A stretch of 64,000 nucleotides of DNA from assembly GCF_000709345.1 (NCBI RefSeq), contig NZ_KL448323.1, forward strand, positions 62,001 through 126,000, in the 5' to 3' direction. The position numbers and the translations under genes were made by a program. The notes under the pieces were generated by a model. The model was not told the DNA's origin, ran no database searches, and saw only the letters and a program-made list of their open reading frames with translations. Shown here in pieces: positions 55,983 to 64,000 of this stretch. The stretch comes from Polaromonas glacialis. GTDB lineage: Bacteria; Pseudomonadota; Gammaproteobacteria; Burkholderiales; Burkholderiaceae_C. Every line of letters starts with the position of its first letter. Position 1 is the stretch's first letter.

Positions 55983-56945
55983 TCAGCCCTGACAACCTGC
56001 AGGTACCGTGCTGCTTGGCCGGGCTGCGCCATCGAGCGGCAGCGGCGTGACGGTCACGCGCACCTCAAGGTCCTGCTCGCCGCCGCCCAGCACCACGCCG
56101 CGCATGGGCGTGACATCGCTGAAGTCGCGGCCCCAGCCCAGAGTGATGTGGTCGTGCTGCACCAGGCAGCGGTTGGTCGGGTCAAAATCCACCCAGCCCA
56201 GGCCCGGGCAAAAAACCGACACCCAGGCATGCGACGCATCGGCGCCGATCAGGCGCTGCTGGCCGGCGGGCGGGTGCGTCAGGATGTAGCCGCTCATATA
56301 GCGTGCGGGCAGGCCCAGGCTGCGCAGGCAGCCGATCATCAGCTGGGCAAAATCCTGGCACACGCCCCGGCGGCCGCGCAGGACCTCTTCGAGCGGCGTG
56401 GAAATGTCGGTGGCGGTGTCGTCGAAATCGAACTCGTCAAAAATCCGCTGGGTCAGGTCGAGTGCGGCATCGAGCTGCGGCCGGCCCGGCGTGTAGCTGG
56501 TGCGCGCAAATGCTTCGAGTTCAAGGCCACAGCTCACATGCGGCGAGGCATACAGGTAGCGGTAGGCGTCAAACATGGCGGCGTCCATGCCTTGCTGCAG
56601 CCGGTCGCGCAGGCTTTCCCATGAAGACGTTCCCTTGATGCCGTCCAGATCGGGCCGCTGCATCAGCGCGACCGTCGATTCGGCATGCACCAGCAGGCTC
56701 TGGTGCGGTGCGGTGATCGTGATCTGCCGGGTCTTGTTGCCAAAATAATCAGTCCCGTCAACGCCATCGTTTTCCAGCGGGGTCACCCATGTCTCATGCG
56801 ACTCGATCTGCTGGCAGGCGAAGGACCTGGGCGTCATGTGCAGGTATTGCTGCGACAGCGTGACCGGGCTGCGGTAGGTCACTTCGGTTTCGTGAACCAC
56901 GTGGTAGCGGGCGCGCACGGCAGCGCTCAGGGGCAAATGGGTCAT
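55983..56945 (-). CDS. Transglutaminase-like protein coupled to the ATP-grasp/alpha-E gene
   Basis: A 320-residue cytoplasmic protein from the ATG at 56945, which overlaps the upstream stop (ATGA). The N-terminal domain starts ARYHVVHETEVTYRSPVTLS. The catalytic set is Cys in RGVCQDFAQLMIGCL (near 215), His in ASHAWVSVFCPG (near 255) and Asp in GWVDFDPTN (near 270). Translational coupling to the ATP-grasp/alpha-E protein argues for a shared pathway. The open frame upstream of 56945 is a shadow. Confidence 0.9.
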   Translation of the reverse strand: MTHLPLSAAVRARYHVVHETEVTYRSPVTLSQQYLHMTPRSFACQQIESHETWVTPLENDGVDGTDYFGNKTRQITITAPHQSLLVHAESTVALMQRPDLDGIKGTSSWESLRDRLQQGMDAAMFDAYRYLYASPHVSCGLELEAFARTSYTPGRPQLDAALDLTQRIFDEFDFDDTATDISTPLEEVLRGRRGVCQDFAQLMIGCLRSLGLPARYMSGYILTHPPAGQQRLIGADASHAWVSVFCPGLGWVDFDPTNRCLVQHDHITLGWGRDFSDVTPMRGVVLGGGEQDLEVRVTVTPLPLDGAARPSSTVPAGCQG

Positions 56946-59518
56946 GCTGTCTGTATCTTGGTCTGGCGCGTGCCGGTGTAGCTGAAGAATTGAACGCTGA
57001 CCTGTTCGGACATCTGCGCACTTGCGACCTGGATGCGGTACAGCAGGTCGATCAGCTGCGCATTGCCGCAATACAGATCCGTATCGGGCTTGAGCAACAA
57101 CAGTTCCTGCTTCAACAGTTCGAGTTCCTCTTCGCCACACGGGCCGTAGGTCAGGGATATCTTTGCCAGGCTTTTCAACACGCCTTCCAGCTGGAACCGG
57201 ATCGAGCGCGTATTGCTGTCGTCCAGCAGCAGCAGGTCCAGCACCGGCAGCCATTCGGGCTGCGCGCGATAGCGGGCGCGGTAGGTGATGATGCAGTCGG
57301 ACAACTCTAGCAGCCAGTCCAGGCTGCCGCTGGCTTGCATGCCGAGCGCATGCTGCAGCGTCACCGCCTGGAACTGCAGGCGTTCCAGGCGCCGGCCCAG
57401 GGACAGAAAACGCCAGCCCAGGTCGCGGGTCATGCCGTCGAGGGCAAAGCCGGACATGGTCATCAGGGCGGTGGTGGCGTCGTCAAGAATGCTCATCGCT
57501 TCCGACTGGGACAGCCGGGCATCGGTGCCGGATACGCTTTCCACCATCTGGTTGAAGGCGCGCCAGTTGTCAACCGAAAAGCGTTCGCGCAGCTGGCCGG
57601 CGCTCTGGTAGAGCTGCTGCTGCTGCCTGGCCAGCCCCGGCACGTCGGGCGAAGTCACTGCCAGCAGCAGTTCTGCCTCGATCTTCGCGTCGCTCAGGAG
57701 TGCCGCCGCCTTGCCGGCCTGTGTCTGGCTGTGGCTTTTCGTGCTTTCCTTGAGTTCGACCAGGCCAAACCAGTCGCACAGCGCCACCACGGTTGGCCAT
57801 TCGTCGCCGCGATTGGCGGGGCCGACGTTGAACAGAAAATTCAGCGTCACCCGAAGCAGGCGGGCGGTATTGTCGCAACGCTCGGCATTGCGGCCGAACC
57901 AGAAAAGGTTTTCGGCCACGCGGCTGGAAAGATGGGTGTCGTCGCGGATCAGGTCCTGGCTGGTGATGGTGCGTTTGAGCAGGCTGTGTACCTCGACCTG
58001 GTTGCTGGACTGTATCCAGGTGTCCTTGCTGCCGCCGCCGCGCTGCATGGTGATGATGCGCGAATCCCTGCCTGTCGCCACGCGGGTCAGTCCGCCCGGC
58101 ATCACGACGTAGCCTTTTGGCGTGGCGCACGCATAGACCCGAAGGCCGATGGCGCGGGCGCTCAGGCCGCCAGCATCAGGACTCAACACCGGCGCCTGGG
58201 ACAGCCGGACCAGTTCCTGCGCCACGTAGTTCTTGGGATTGGCGCGCATCTTGTTGATGAAGGCGGTGCGCGCCTCGCCTGTCAGGTCCTTGCCAAAAAC
58301 GGGAAATTCCCGGAGCTGGGGAAAGCTTGGCTTGATGATGAGCTGGTCGAGCCGGTTAATCGCCACTTCCAGCGCAGCCGCCTCGCCGCACCACCAGGTG
58401 GCCACGGACGGCATCTGCAGCGCCTCGCCCAGAAGGCGCTTGCACAGCGACGGCAGGAAGCCCAGCAGCGCGCCCGACTCCAGCAGGCTCGATCCCAGGC
58501 TGTTGGCAATCAGCACATTGCCGCGCCGGGCGGCCTCGGTCAGGCCGGCCACGCCCAGCGCCGAGTCGGTGCGCAATTCAAGCGGGTCGCAGTAGTCATC
58601 ATCGACCCGCCGCATGATCACATGCACCCGCTGCATGCCGGACAGGGTCTTGTGCCAGACGATGCCGTCGCGCACCGTCAGGTCGCTGCCTTCGACCAGC
58701 GGCAGTCCCAGGTAGCGCGCCAGGTAGGCCTGCTCGTAATAGGTTTCGTTGTACGGCCCGGGCGTCAGCAGAACAATCAGCGGCGCTTCACTCTCGCGCA
58801 GCGGCACGGCACCCTTGCCGCTGGCCGCGCACTGGCGTCCCCAGGTGGCCAGGCTGTCGCGCAGGGTGTCGAAGAAGCCCGCCAGGTGCTGGACGTTCAG
58901 GTCGCGCAGCAGATCGGGAAAGGTCCGCGAGATGACCGAGCGGTTTTCCAGCGCGTACCCGGCGCCCGAGGGCGCCTGCGTCCGGTCGGCCACGGCCCAC
59001 CAGCGGCCGTTGGGCGCCCGTGCCAGGTCAATGGCGTAAAAGTGCAGGGCGACGCCGTCCTTGTGCCGCATGCCATGGCATGGACGCAGGAAGCCGGCAT
59101 GGCCATGAATCAGCGCGGGCGGCAACAGCCTTTCGGCCAGCATTTTTTGCTCGCCGTAGACATCGATCAGGAGCCGGTTCATCAGCGTCGCGCGCTGGAT
59201 CACCGCTGCCTCGATGCCCGCCCACTCGTCGTGCGGCAGGATCATGGGCAGGACATTCAGGTCCCACGGGCGCTGCATGCCTTTGTCGTCGGTGTAGACG
59301 TTGTAGGTCACGCCGTTTTCGCGCACCTGGCGCTGCACCGATTCGGTGCGCTTGCGCATGACATCAGGCGCTTCGTGCGCCATGCTGTCCAGGAAGGTGC
59401 GCCAATGCGCGCGCGGCTGGTTCGAGCCATCCAGCATTTCATCAAAACTGTCGGGCGAAGCAGGGTAACCGGCAAGTAGTTGATTCAGCATCGGATCGGG
59501 TATTTCTCTAAAGCGCAT
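56942..59518 (-). CDS. Circularly permuted ATP-grasp / alpha-E domain fusion protein
   Basis: An 858-residue fusion. Residues about 1-490 match the circularly permuted ATP-grasp family (DUF404/DUF407): QRPWDLNVLPMILPHDEW, FLRPCHGMRHKDGVALHFYA, LLTPGPYNETYYEQAYLARY and GLRVYACATPKGYVVMPGG. Residues about 540-850 match the alpha-E (DUF403) helical domain: LSSRVAENLFWFGRNAERCDNTARLLRV and GWRFLSLGRRLERLQ. The two are often separate genes; here they are joined. ATP-grasp enzymes ligate carboxylates to amines, and Aravind and colleagues predicted that this group makes peptides together with transglutaminase-fold partners. No experimental function is known to me. The start could also be the ATG at 59491. 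Confidence 0.92.
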   Translation of the reverse strand: MRFREIPDPMLNQLLAGYPASPDSFDEMLDGSNQPRAHWRTFLDSMAHEAPDVMRKRTESVQRQVRENGVTYNVYTDDKGMQRPWDLNVLPMILPHDEWAGIEAAVIQRATLMNRLLIDVYGEQKMLAERLLPPALIHGHAGFLRPCHGMRHKDGVALHFYAIDLARAPNGRWWAVADRTQAPSGAGYALENRSVISRTFPDLLRDLNVQHLAGFFDTLRDSLATWGRQCAASGKGAVPLRESEAPLIVLLTPGPYNETYYEQAYLARYLGLPLVEGSDLTVRDGIVWHKTLSGMQRVHVIMRRVDDDYCDPLELRTDSALGVAGLTEAARRGNVLIANSLGSSLLESGALLGFLPSLCKRLLGEALQMPSVATWWCGEAAALEVAINRLDQLIIKPSFPQLREFPVFGKDLTGEARTAFINKMRANPKNYVAQELVRLSQAPVLSPDAGGLSARAIGLRVYACATPKGYVVMPGGLTRVATGRDSRIITMQRGGGSKDTWIQSSNQVEVHSLLKRTITSQDLIRDDTHLSSRVAENLFWFGRNAERCDNTARLLRVTLNFLFNVGPANRGDEWPTVVALCDWFGLVELKESTKSHSQTQAGKAAALLSDAKIEAELLLAVTSPDVPGLARQQQQLYQSAGQLRERFSVDNWRAFNQMVESVSGTDARLSQSEAMSILDDATTALMTMSGFALDGMTRDLGWRFLSLGRRLERLQFQAVTLQHALGMQASGSLDWLLELSDCIITYRARYRAQPEWLPVLDLLLLDDSNTRSIRFQLEGVLKSLAKISLTYGPCGEEELELLKQELLLLKPDTDLYCGNAQLIDLLYRIQVASAQMSEQVSVQFFSYTGTRQTKIQTA

Positions 59519-59537
59519 TCGTTTTAACCAGCCAGCA

Positions 59538-59605
59538 AATTTTTTGGTATCAAATAAGCCTTTTGCGCACGTCTGGTATGCGCAAGAAGCTATAAATTCA
59601 GTAGC
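59538..59605 (-). repeat. Dispersed two-hairpin repeat, copy N
   Basis: The best-preserved copy. On the minus strand: GCTACTGAATTTATAGC, then TTC, TTGCGCA, nine bases, TGCGCAA, AAGGCT and TATTTGATACC. It separates the transglutaminase-DUF2126 gene end from the ATP-grasp/alpha-E gene start. Confidence 0.87.
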
Positions 59606-59665
59606 AAAAAGCTGCCATGCGCCTGGCGCTCTGGTGATGTAAGTTCAGGGTGGTTTGGCTCCAGC

Positions 59666-59700
59666 AAAAACGCGGATGACTCAGAACGAGGCATCCGCGT
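59666..59700 (-). terminator. Intrinsic terminator after the transglutaminase-DUF2126 gene
   Basis: ACGCGGATG and CATCCGCGT form a 9-bp stem with a 13-base loop. On the minus strand a run of five Ts follows. It lies 24 bp past the stop and should separate this gene from the ATP-grasp/alpha-E unit. Confidence 0.82.
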
Positions 59701-59723
59701 TGGGGGACCTTACAAGGATACCG

Positions 59724-62700
59724 TCAATAAGGCTGCCAACGCAAATCGAGCGTCATGGGAAAGCCTGGATTCAAATCTTCCTTGTACACGTTCATCGGTC
59801 CCGGGGTATGCCCATGCGCCCAGAAGCGGGCAAAGCGGCGAGCCTCGGCCGCGTTGGCATTGATCGGTGAATGCTCTTCGCTGCGACCGCCCGGATGCAC
59901 GACATGGTAGGTGCAGCCGCCAATGGCGCGGCCGCTCCAGGTGTCCACCAGATCGAAGGTCAGCGGCGCCTGCACCCCGATGGTCGGGTGCAGGGCAGAC
60001 CACGGGCTCCAGGCGCGAAAACGCACGCCGGCCACATACTCGCCCGGAACGCCGGTCGGATGCAGCGGCAGCATGCGCCCGTTGCAGGCAATCACGTGGC
60101 GCCCGTCGGTCAGCCCGCGTACCCGCAACTGCATGCGTTCGACCGACGAATCGACATAGCGCGCCGTGCCGCCGGCGCTCATTTCCTCGCCCAGCACATT
60201 CCACGGCTCGATGGCCTGGCGCAGTTCCATCTCCACGCCTTCATAGACGACGGTGCCGAAACGGGGAAAGCGGAACTCGATGAACGGGTCGAACCAGTGT
60301 TCTTCGAAGGCATAGCCCGAGGCGCGCAAGTCCTTGACCACGTCGCGGATGTCCTGCGCCACGAAATGCGGCAGCATCCAGCGGTCATGCAGTGCGGTGC
60401 CCCAGTGGACCAGTTTCGACTGGTAGGGCTGGCGCCAGAAGCGCGCCACCAGCGCGCGCAGCAGCAGCATCTGCAGCAGGCTCATGCGCTCGTGCGGCGG
60501 CATCTCGAAGGCGCGGAATTCAACCAGACCCAGGCGGCCGGTCGGGCCGTCGGGGGAATAGAGCTTGTCGATGGAAAATTCCGAGCGGTGGGTGTTTCCG
60601 GTCAGATCGACCAGCAGGTTGCGCAGCAGGCGGTCCACCATCCAGGGCTTGTCGCCCGGCTGCATCGTGGGCAGCACCTTGTCCATCTGCTGGAAGGCAA
60701 TCGCCAGCTCGTACAGATTGTCGTCCCGCGCTTCATCAACGCGCGGCGCCTGGCTGGTGGGGCCAATGAACGTGCCTGAAAACAGGTAAGACAGCGCCGG
60801 ATGGTTCTGCCAGTAGGTGATCAGGCTTTTGAGCAGGTCGGGCCGGCGCAGCATCGGGCTGTCTTCGGCGGTCGCGCCGCCGAGGGTTGCGTGGTTGCCG
60901 CCGCCGGTGCCGGTATGGCGGCCGTCCACCATGAACTTTTCAGTGCCAAGGCGCGTCAGGCGGGCCTCTTCGTACAGCGTGGTCATGTTGTAGACCAGCT
61001 CGTTCCAGCTGGCCGCCGGGTGGATGTTCACCTCGATGACGCCCGGATCGGGCGTGACGCTGAGCAGCTTGATGCGCGGGTCGCGCGGCGGCGGATAGCC
61101 TTCGATCCACAGCTTGAGCTTGAGCTTGGCCGCCGTGTTCTCGACCGACGTGACCAGCGCCAGATAGTCTTCGATGCGTTTGACCGGAGGCATGAAGACA
61201 TGCAGCCGGCCACCCCGCACCTGCACACACAGCGCAGTGTGGATGACTTCGCGTGGCTCGGGCTGCTCGTCGGCAGGAACAGGCTTTTTCACCTTGGCCG
61301 TGCCGCGTTTTTCCTTTCGGCCGGCATCGAGTGGCGCCTGCGGTGCGAAAGGATCAACGTCGAATTCAGGCTCTTTTTCTTCTGGCAGCACCCAGGGCAG
61401 CGCATTGAGCGGCAGGCGCAGCCCCATGGGCGAGTCGCCCTCGGTCAGGTAAAGGTGCTCGCGCTTGAGCGGCCAGGGGGAAGTGCGCCAGGCGGTTCCC
61501 AGGGCGATGCTCGGGTCCAGGTCCCGGGGCTTGAGCGGCAGGACATAGCCGACGACCTGGCCCAGTCCGCTTTCGAGCAGGCGCGCCAGGCGCCGCCGCT
61601 GCTCCGATGCTTTCAGGTCAACCTGCAGCGGGTCCAGGTTCACCGGCAGGCCTTGCTCCAGCCGGGCTTGCTGCAGGACATCTTCATAGGCCGGAATCTG
61701 GCTGTAGGCCGGCAGGCCCAGCGCCTTGACCAGTTCGGCGCTGAAGCGCTCGGCCTCTTCGCTGCCATAGCCGTCGGGTTTGGCCTCGTCCGAGAACAGC
61801 GTGGGATCGAGCCACATCGGCTGGCCGTCGATGCGCCAGAAAATGTTCAGGGCCCAGCGCGGCAGGGGCTCGCCGGGATACCATTTTCCCTGGCCGTAAT
61901 GCAGCATGCCGCCTGGCGCGAAGTGATTTTTCAGGCGATGCATGAGCTGGCCGGCCAGTTCACGCTTCTTGTCGCCGTGCGCCAGGGTGTTCCATTCTGG
62001 CCCGTCCATGTCGTCGATGGACACAAAGGTCGGCTCGCCGCCCTGGGTCAGGCGCACGTCCTGGCGCTTCAGGTCGGCGTCAACCTGCTGGCCAAGCAGG
62101 TTGATTTTCTGCCAGTCCTCTTCCTTGTACGGCTTGGTGACGCGCGGGTCTTCATGAATGCGCGTGATCGTCATTTCATGGAAGAACGTGACTTCGGCCT
62201 TGTCGGTAAAACCGGTGACTGGCGCCGCCGACGACGGCATGGCCGTGCAGGCCAGCGGAATATGGCCTTCGCTGGCCAGCATGCCCGATGTGGGGTCCAG
62301 CCCGATCCAGCCGGCGCCGGGAACATACACCTCGGTCCAGGCATGCAGGTCGGTGAAGTCGACTTCGGTGCCGCTCGGGCCATCAAGCGAAGCCTGGTCG
62401 GCGCGCAGCTGGATCAGGTAACCCGACACGAAACGCGCGGCCAGGCCCATCTCGCGCATGATTTGTACCAGCAGCCAGCCGCTGTCCCGGCAGGAACCCG
62501 AACGTTTCTGCAGCGTTTCCTCAGGTGTCTGCACGCCGGGTTCCATCCGCAGCAGGTAGGCAATGTCGCCCTGCAGGCGTTGATTGACGGCCACCAGAAA
62601 GTCGTTGGTCGCCAGGTTTTTCTTCAGCAAATCGCGCCGCGCCGCCGCCACCCAGGCAACGAGCAGTTCCCCGGGCTTGTCAGTCTTCAGGTAGGGGCTC

Positions 62701-63041
62701 AGTTCGGCGGCGAGTTGCACCGGGTAGCTGAACGGGAAAAATTCGGCATACTTTTCAACGAAAAAATCAAACGGGTTGATGACGGTCATGTCGGCCACCA
62801 GGTCAACCGTGAATTCAAGCTTGTCCGATTTTTCAGGGAACACGTAGCGGCCGATGTAATTGCCGTACGGGTCCTGCTGCCAGTTGATGAAATGGTTGAC
62901 TGGCGTGACGGTCAGCGAATACGAAAGAATCGGCGTACGCGCATGGGGCGCCGGACGTAGGCGAACTTCATGTGGTGACAGCGCGACCAGGCGATCGTAG
63001 TGGTAGCTGGTTTTGTGGTGCAGCGCAACACGGATGGCCAT
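59724..63041 (-). CDS. Transglutaminase-DUF2126 fusion protein
   Basis: A 1105-residue protein. The N-terminal part has a beta domain ([20 protein letters not shown], 1-150) and a transglutaminase core with Cys in [14 protein letters not shown] (near 193), His in [12 protein letters not shown] (near 237) and Asp in [10 protein letters not shown] (near 252). The large C-terminal part (about 300-1105) is DUF2126: [22 protein letters not shown], a long [20 protein letters not shown] stretch and [19 protein letters not shown]2126 has a glutamine-synthetase-like ligase fold by published prediction. One protein thus joins a predicted amide ligase with an amidase/transferase. I place the start at 63041 ([10 protein letters not shown]). 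Confidence 0.92.
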   Translation of the reverse strand: MAIRVALHHKTSYHYDRLVALSPHEVRLRPAPHARTPILSYSLTVTPVNHFINWQQDPYGNYIGRYVFPEKSDKLEFTVDLVADMTVINPFDFFVEKYAEFFPFSYPVQLAAELSPYLKTDKPGELLVAWVAAARRDLLKKNLATNDFLVAVNQRLQGDIAYLLRMEPGVQTPEETLQKRSGSCRDSGWLLVQIMREMGLAARFVSGYLIQLRADQASLDGPSGTEVDFTDLHAWTEVYVPGAGWIGLDPTSGMLASEGHIPLACTAMPSSAAPVTGFTDKAEVTFFHEMTITRIHEDPRVTKPYKEEDWQKINLLGQQVDADLKRQDVRLTQGGEPTFVSIDDMDGPEWNTLAHGDKKRELAGQLMHRLKNHFAPGGMLHYGQGKWYPGEPLPRWALNIFWRIDGQPMWLDPTLFSDEAKPDGYGSEEAERFSAELVKALGLPAYSQIPAYEDVLQQARLEQGLPVNLDPLQVDLKASEQRRRLARLLESGLGQVVGYVLPLKPRDLDPSIALGTAWRTSPWPLKREHLYLTEGDSPMGLRLPLNALPWVLPEEKEPEFDVDPFAPQAPLDAGRKEKRGTAKVKKPVPADEQPEPREVIHTALCVQVRGGRLHVFMPPVKRIEDYLALVTSVENTAAKLKLKLWIEGYPPPRDPRIKLLSVTPDPGVIEVNIHPAASWNELVYNMTTLYEEARLTRLGTEKFMVDGRHTGTGGGNHATLGGATAEDSPMLRRPDLLKSLITYWQNHPALSYLFSGTFIGPTSQAPRVDEARDDNLYELAIAFQQMDKVLPTMQPGDKPWMVDRLLRNLLVDLTGNTHRSEFSIDKLYSPDGPTGRLGLVEFRAFEMPPHERMSLLQMLLLRALVARFWRQPYQSKLVHWGTALHDRWMLPHFVAQDIRDVVKDLRASGYAFEEHWFDPFIEFRFPRFGTVVYEGVEMELRQAIEPWNVLGEEMSAGGTARYVDSSVERMQLRVRGLTDGRHVIACNGRMLPLHPTGVPGEYVAGVRFRAWSPWSALHPTIGVQAPLTFDLVDTWSGRAIGGCTYHVVHPGGRSEEHSPINANAAEARRFARFWAHGHTPGPMNVYKEDLNPGFPMTLDLRWQPY

Positions 63042-63575
63042 TGGAGGGTGCCTTTCGGAGGGTGGTGAGTGCAACACGGGCAACCGCATCGCCGGGAACT
63101 GAATAAAAAATGTCTACAACGCAGGATTCGTGCCCAGTTTTTTGACTTGGCTAGGCCTGACTTTAGCTGTTTAAGCGCGATAGCAGAGCAGCACCACAAA
63201 TGAACGGTCAAGGCCTCTGCCTTTTATCATGCCGCCCAGTTTGGCCGCCCCCGGAATGAAGTCTGTCCGTCAGGTTTTGACGCCCCCGTTGTGAAAGCTG
63301 AAAATTTTCTCAATCAACCGAGCGGGTGTGGCGTCAACCTTTGACGAAGAAACCAGCATTTGAGCCTTCAATTTTGACTGTGGCCACTGTGTTGCGCGCG
63401 GCACACAACAGCCGTGAACCAGGGACACGCCTGGAAAAACCTGTTGTTTTAGCTGTCAAGTATTTGCCCGAGACAACTTTCAGCCTGGGATTCATTTCAG
63501 AAAAGTATTACGCGCTGCATATAATTTGAAACATATTTATTGTTTTAAATTGCCATTTTTGAAAAAAATTATTTC
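63042..63575. promoter_or_regulatory. Divergent intergenic region with a good plus-strand promoter
   Basis: 534 bp without a gene between two divergent units, strongly AT-rich near the right end. TATAAT at 63520-63525 is a perfect -10 box, with TTCAGA (63496-63501) at 18-bp spacing as -35, placed to transcribe the YjbH-like gene. The leader of about 45 bases is A/T-rich. The promoter for the minus-strand gene was not resolved. Confidence 0.55.
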
Positions 63576-64000
63576 ATGACATCAACTCCGTTGGTCCGAA
63601 ACCTGCCATTTCCCGTGTTTGCTACCTTCATGGGACTGGTAGCCTTATGCCAGAGCACGGGTCTGCAGGCCCAAGGCCTGGGCGTGGCAAGCTTGGGTGC
63701 CACAGGAGGACTGAACATTCCATCAGCCTACGTGCTGGATTCAGGCGACATGGCATTGAGCGTGGGTAACTACCAGCCTGCGTTAATTGGCAATTTCAGT
63801 TACCGGCGTAATTACAGTCTGGGCTTTGGATTGATCCCACGGGTTGAGGTATTCGGGCGTTTCGCCGACTACCAAAATCCAAAGGCGACATTGCCAGGAC
63901 TGCCTGACATTAACGGACCGCGCGATATTTCGGCCAATGTCAAATGGCAGCTGCCCCTGGACATGGCCGGTCTGCCCAAACTGGCTGTAGGTGCGACTGA
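63576..64000 (+). CDS. YjbH-like outer-membrane protein, 5' part
   Basis: The first 141 residues of a gene cut by the window edge. A signal peptide (VFATFMGLVALCQSTGLQAQ) is followed by GATGGLNIPSAYVLDSGDMALS and YSLGFGLIPRVEVFGRFADY, the beginning of the YjbH/capsule-associated outer-membrane barrel family. Such proteins assist exopolysaccharide export. No strong ribosome binding site precedes the ATG. Confidence 0.75.
   Translation, partial: MTSTPLVRNLPFPVFATFMGLVALCQSTGLQAQGLGVASLGATGGLNIPSAYVLDSGDMALSVGNYQPALIGNFSYRRNYSLGFGLIPRVEVFGRFADYQNPKATLPGLPDINGPRDISANVKWQLPLDMAGLPKLAVGAT

Noticed and set aside
57335..59479. A 714-residue open frame opposite the ATP-grasp/alpha-E gene, and a similar one at 60801-62960
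   Set aside because: Both are antisense frames of strongly conserved proteins, a common effect of high GC at third codon positions. No ribosome binding sites or domains.

Overview
The window is a high-GC chromosomal stretch of a betaproteobacterium. It is most likely a member of the Comamonadaceae close to Polaromonas. This rests on the protein repertoire (tandem cyanophycin synthetases, Bug-type solute receptors, BMP-type purine transport, a Gram-negative porin) and on two short repeat families that I associate with this family. I ran no database search, so the genus is an inference.

Layout. (1) 0-9.3 kb: an orphan-looking ureD and a cyanophycin block. The block has two cyanophycin synthetase paralogues on the minus strand and, divergently, an ABC exporter-like protein and a DUF1854 protein. 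(2) 9.4-12.1 kb: a SsuABC/ThiXYZ-type ABC importer. (3) 12.3-13 kb: a HigBA-like toxin-antitoxin pair. (4) 13-24 kb: malic enzyme MaeB, two Bug receptors, a small energy-transducer-like lipoprotein, XdhC, an SMR pump, glycerate kinase, a mini-lipoprotein, a group III truncated haemoglobin and a porin. (5) 24-34.3 kb: purine uptake and catabolism. xdhA-xdhB run left; a BMP-family ABC importer and adenine deaminase run right from a shared control region. (6) 34.5-38.6 kb: a hybrid histidine kinase, a single-domain response regulator and an MFS carrier. (7) 38.7-44.1 kb: a second BMP receptor, queE-queD, guanine deaminase, dcd and a run of small genes ending in a SOUL protein. (8) 44.2-47 kb: two DUF2189 membrane proteins, a DksA-like zinc finger protein and DUF2788. 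(9) 47.2-50.1 kb: a tightly overlapping photolyase operon, DUF2256 - FeS-type (6-4) photolyase - an unusual photolyase lacking the N-terminal antenna. (10) 50.2-52.8 kb: a small membrane protein, a neutral zinc metallopeptidase and galE. (11) 52.9-63.0 kb: a minus-strand locus with four transglutaminase-fold proteins, a circularly permuted ATP-grasp/alpha-E fusion and a SHOCT-domain protein. (12) The window ends in the start of a YjbH-like outer-membrane protein.

Functional themes. Xanthine dehydrogenase, BMP transporters, adenine and guanine deaminases and glycerate kinase fit a purine scavenging route from nucleobases through xanthine and urate to C2/C3 acids. Cyanophycin genes next to ureD suggest nitrogen storage. 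The transglutaminase/ATP-grasp/alpha-E locus is the best candidate for a poorly described system, probably one that makes and trims peptide or isopeptide bonds.

The strongest non-genic signal is a dispersed repeat of about 60 bp with at least 13 copies. Each has a 17-bp GCTA-N9-TAGC palindrome followed by a TTGCGCA-N9-TGCGCAA-type hairpin. Every copy lies beside at least one gene 3' end and none lies in a divergent promoter region. A second GC-rich repeat occurs as a tandem pair and again, in frame, inside xdhA.
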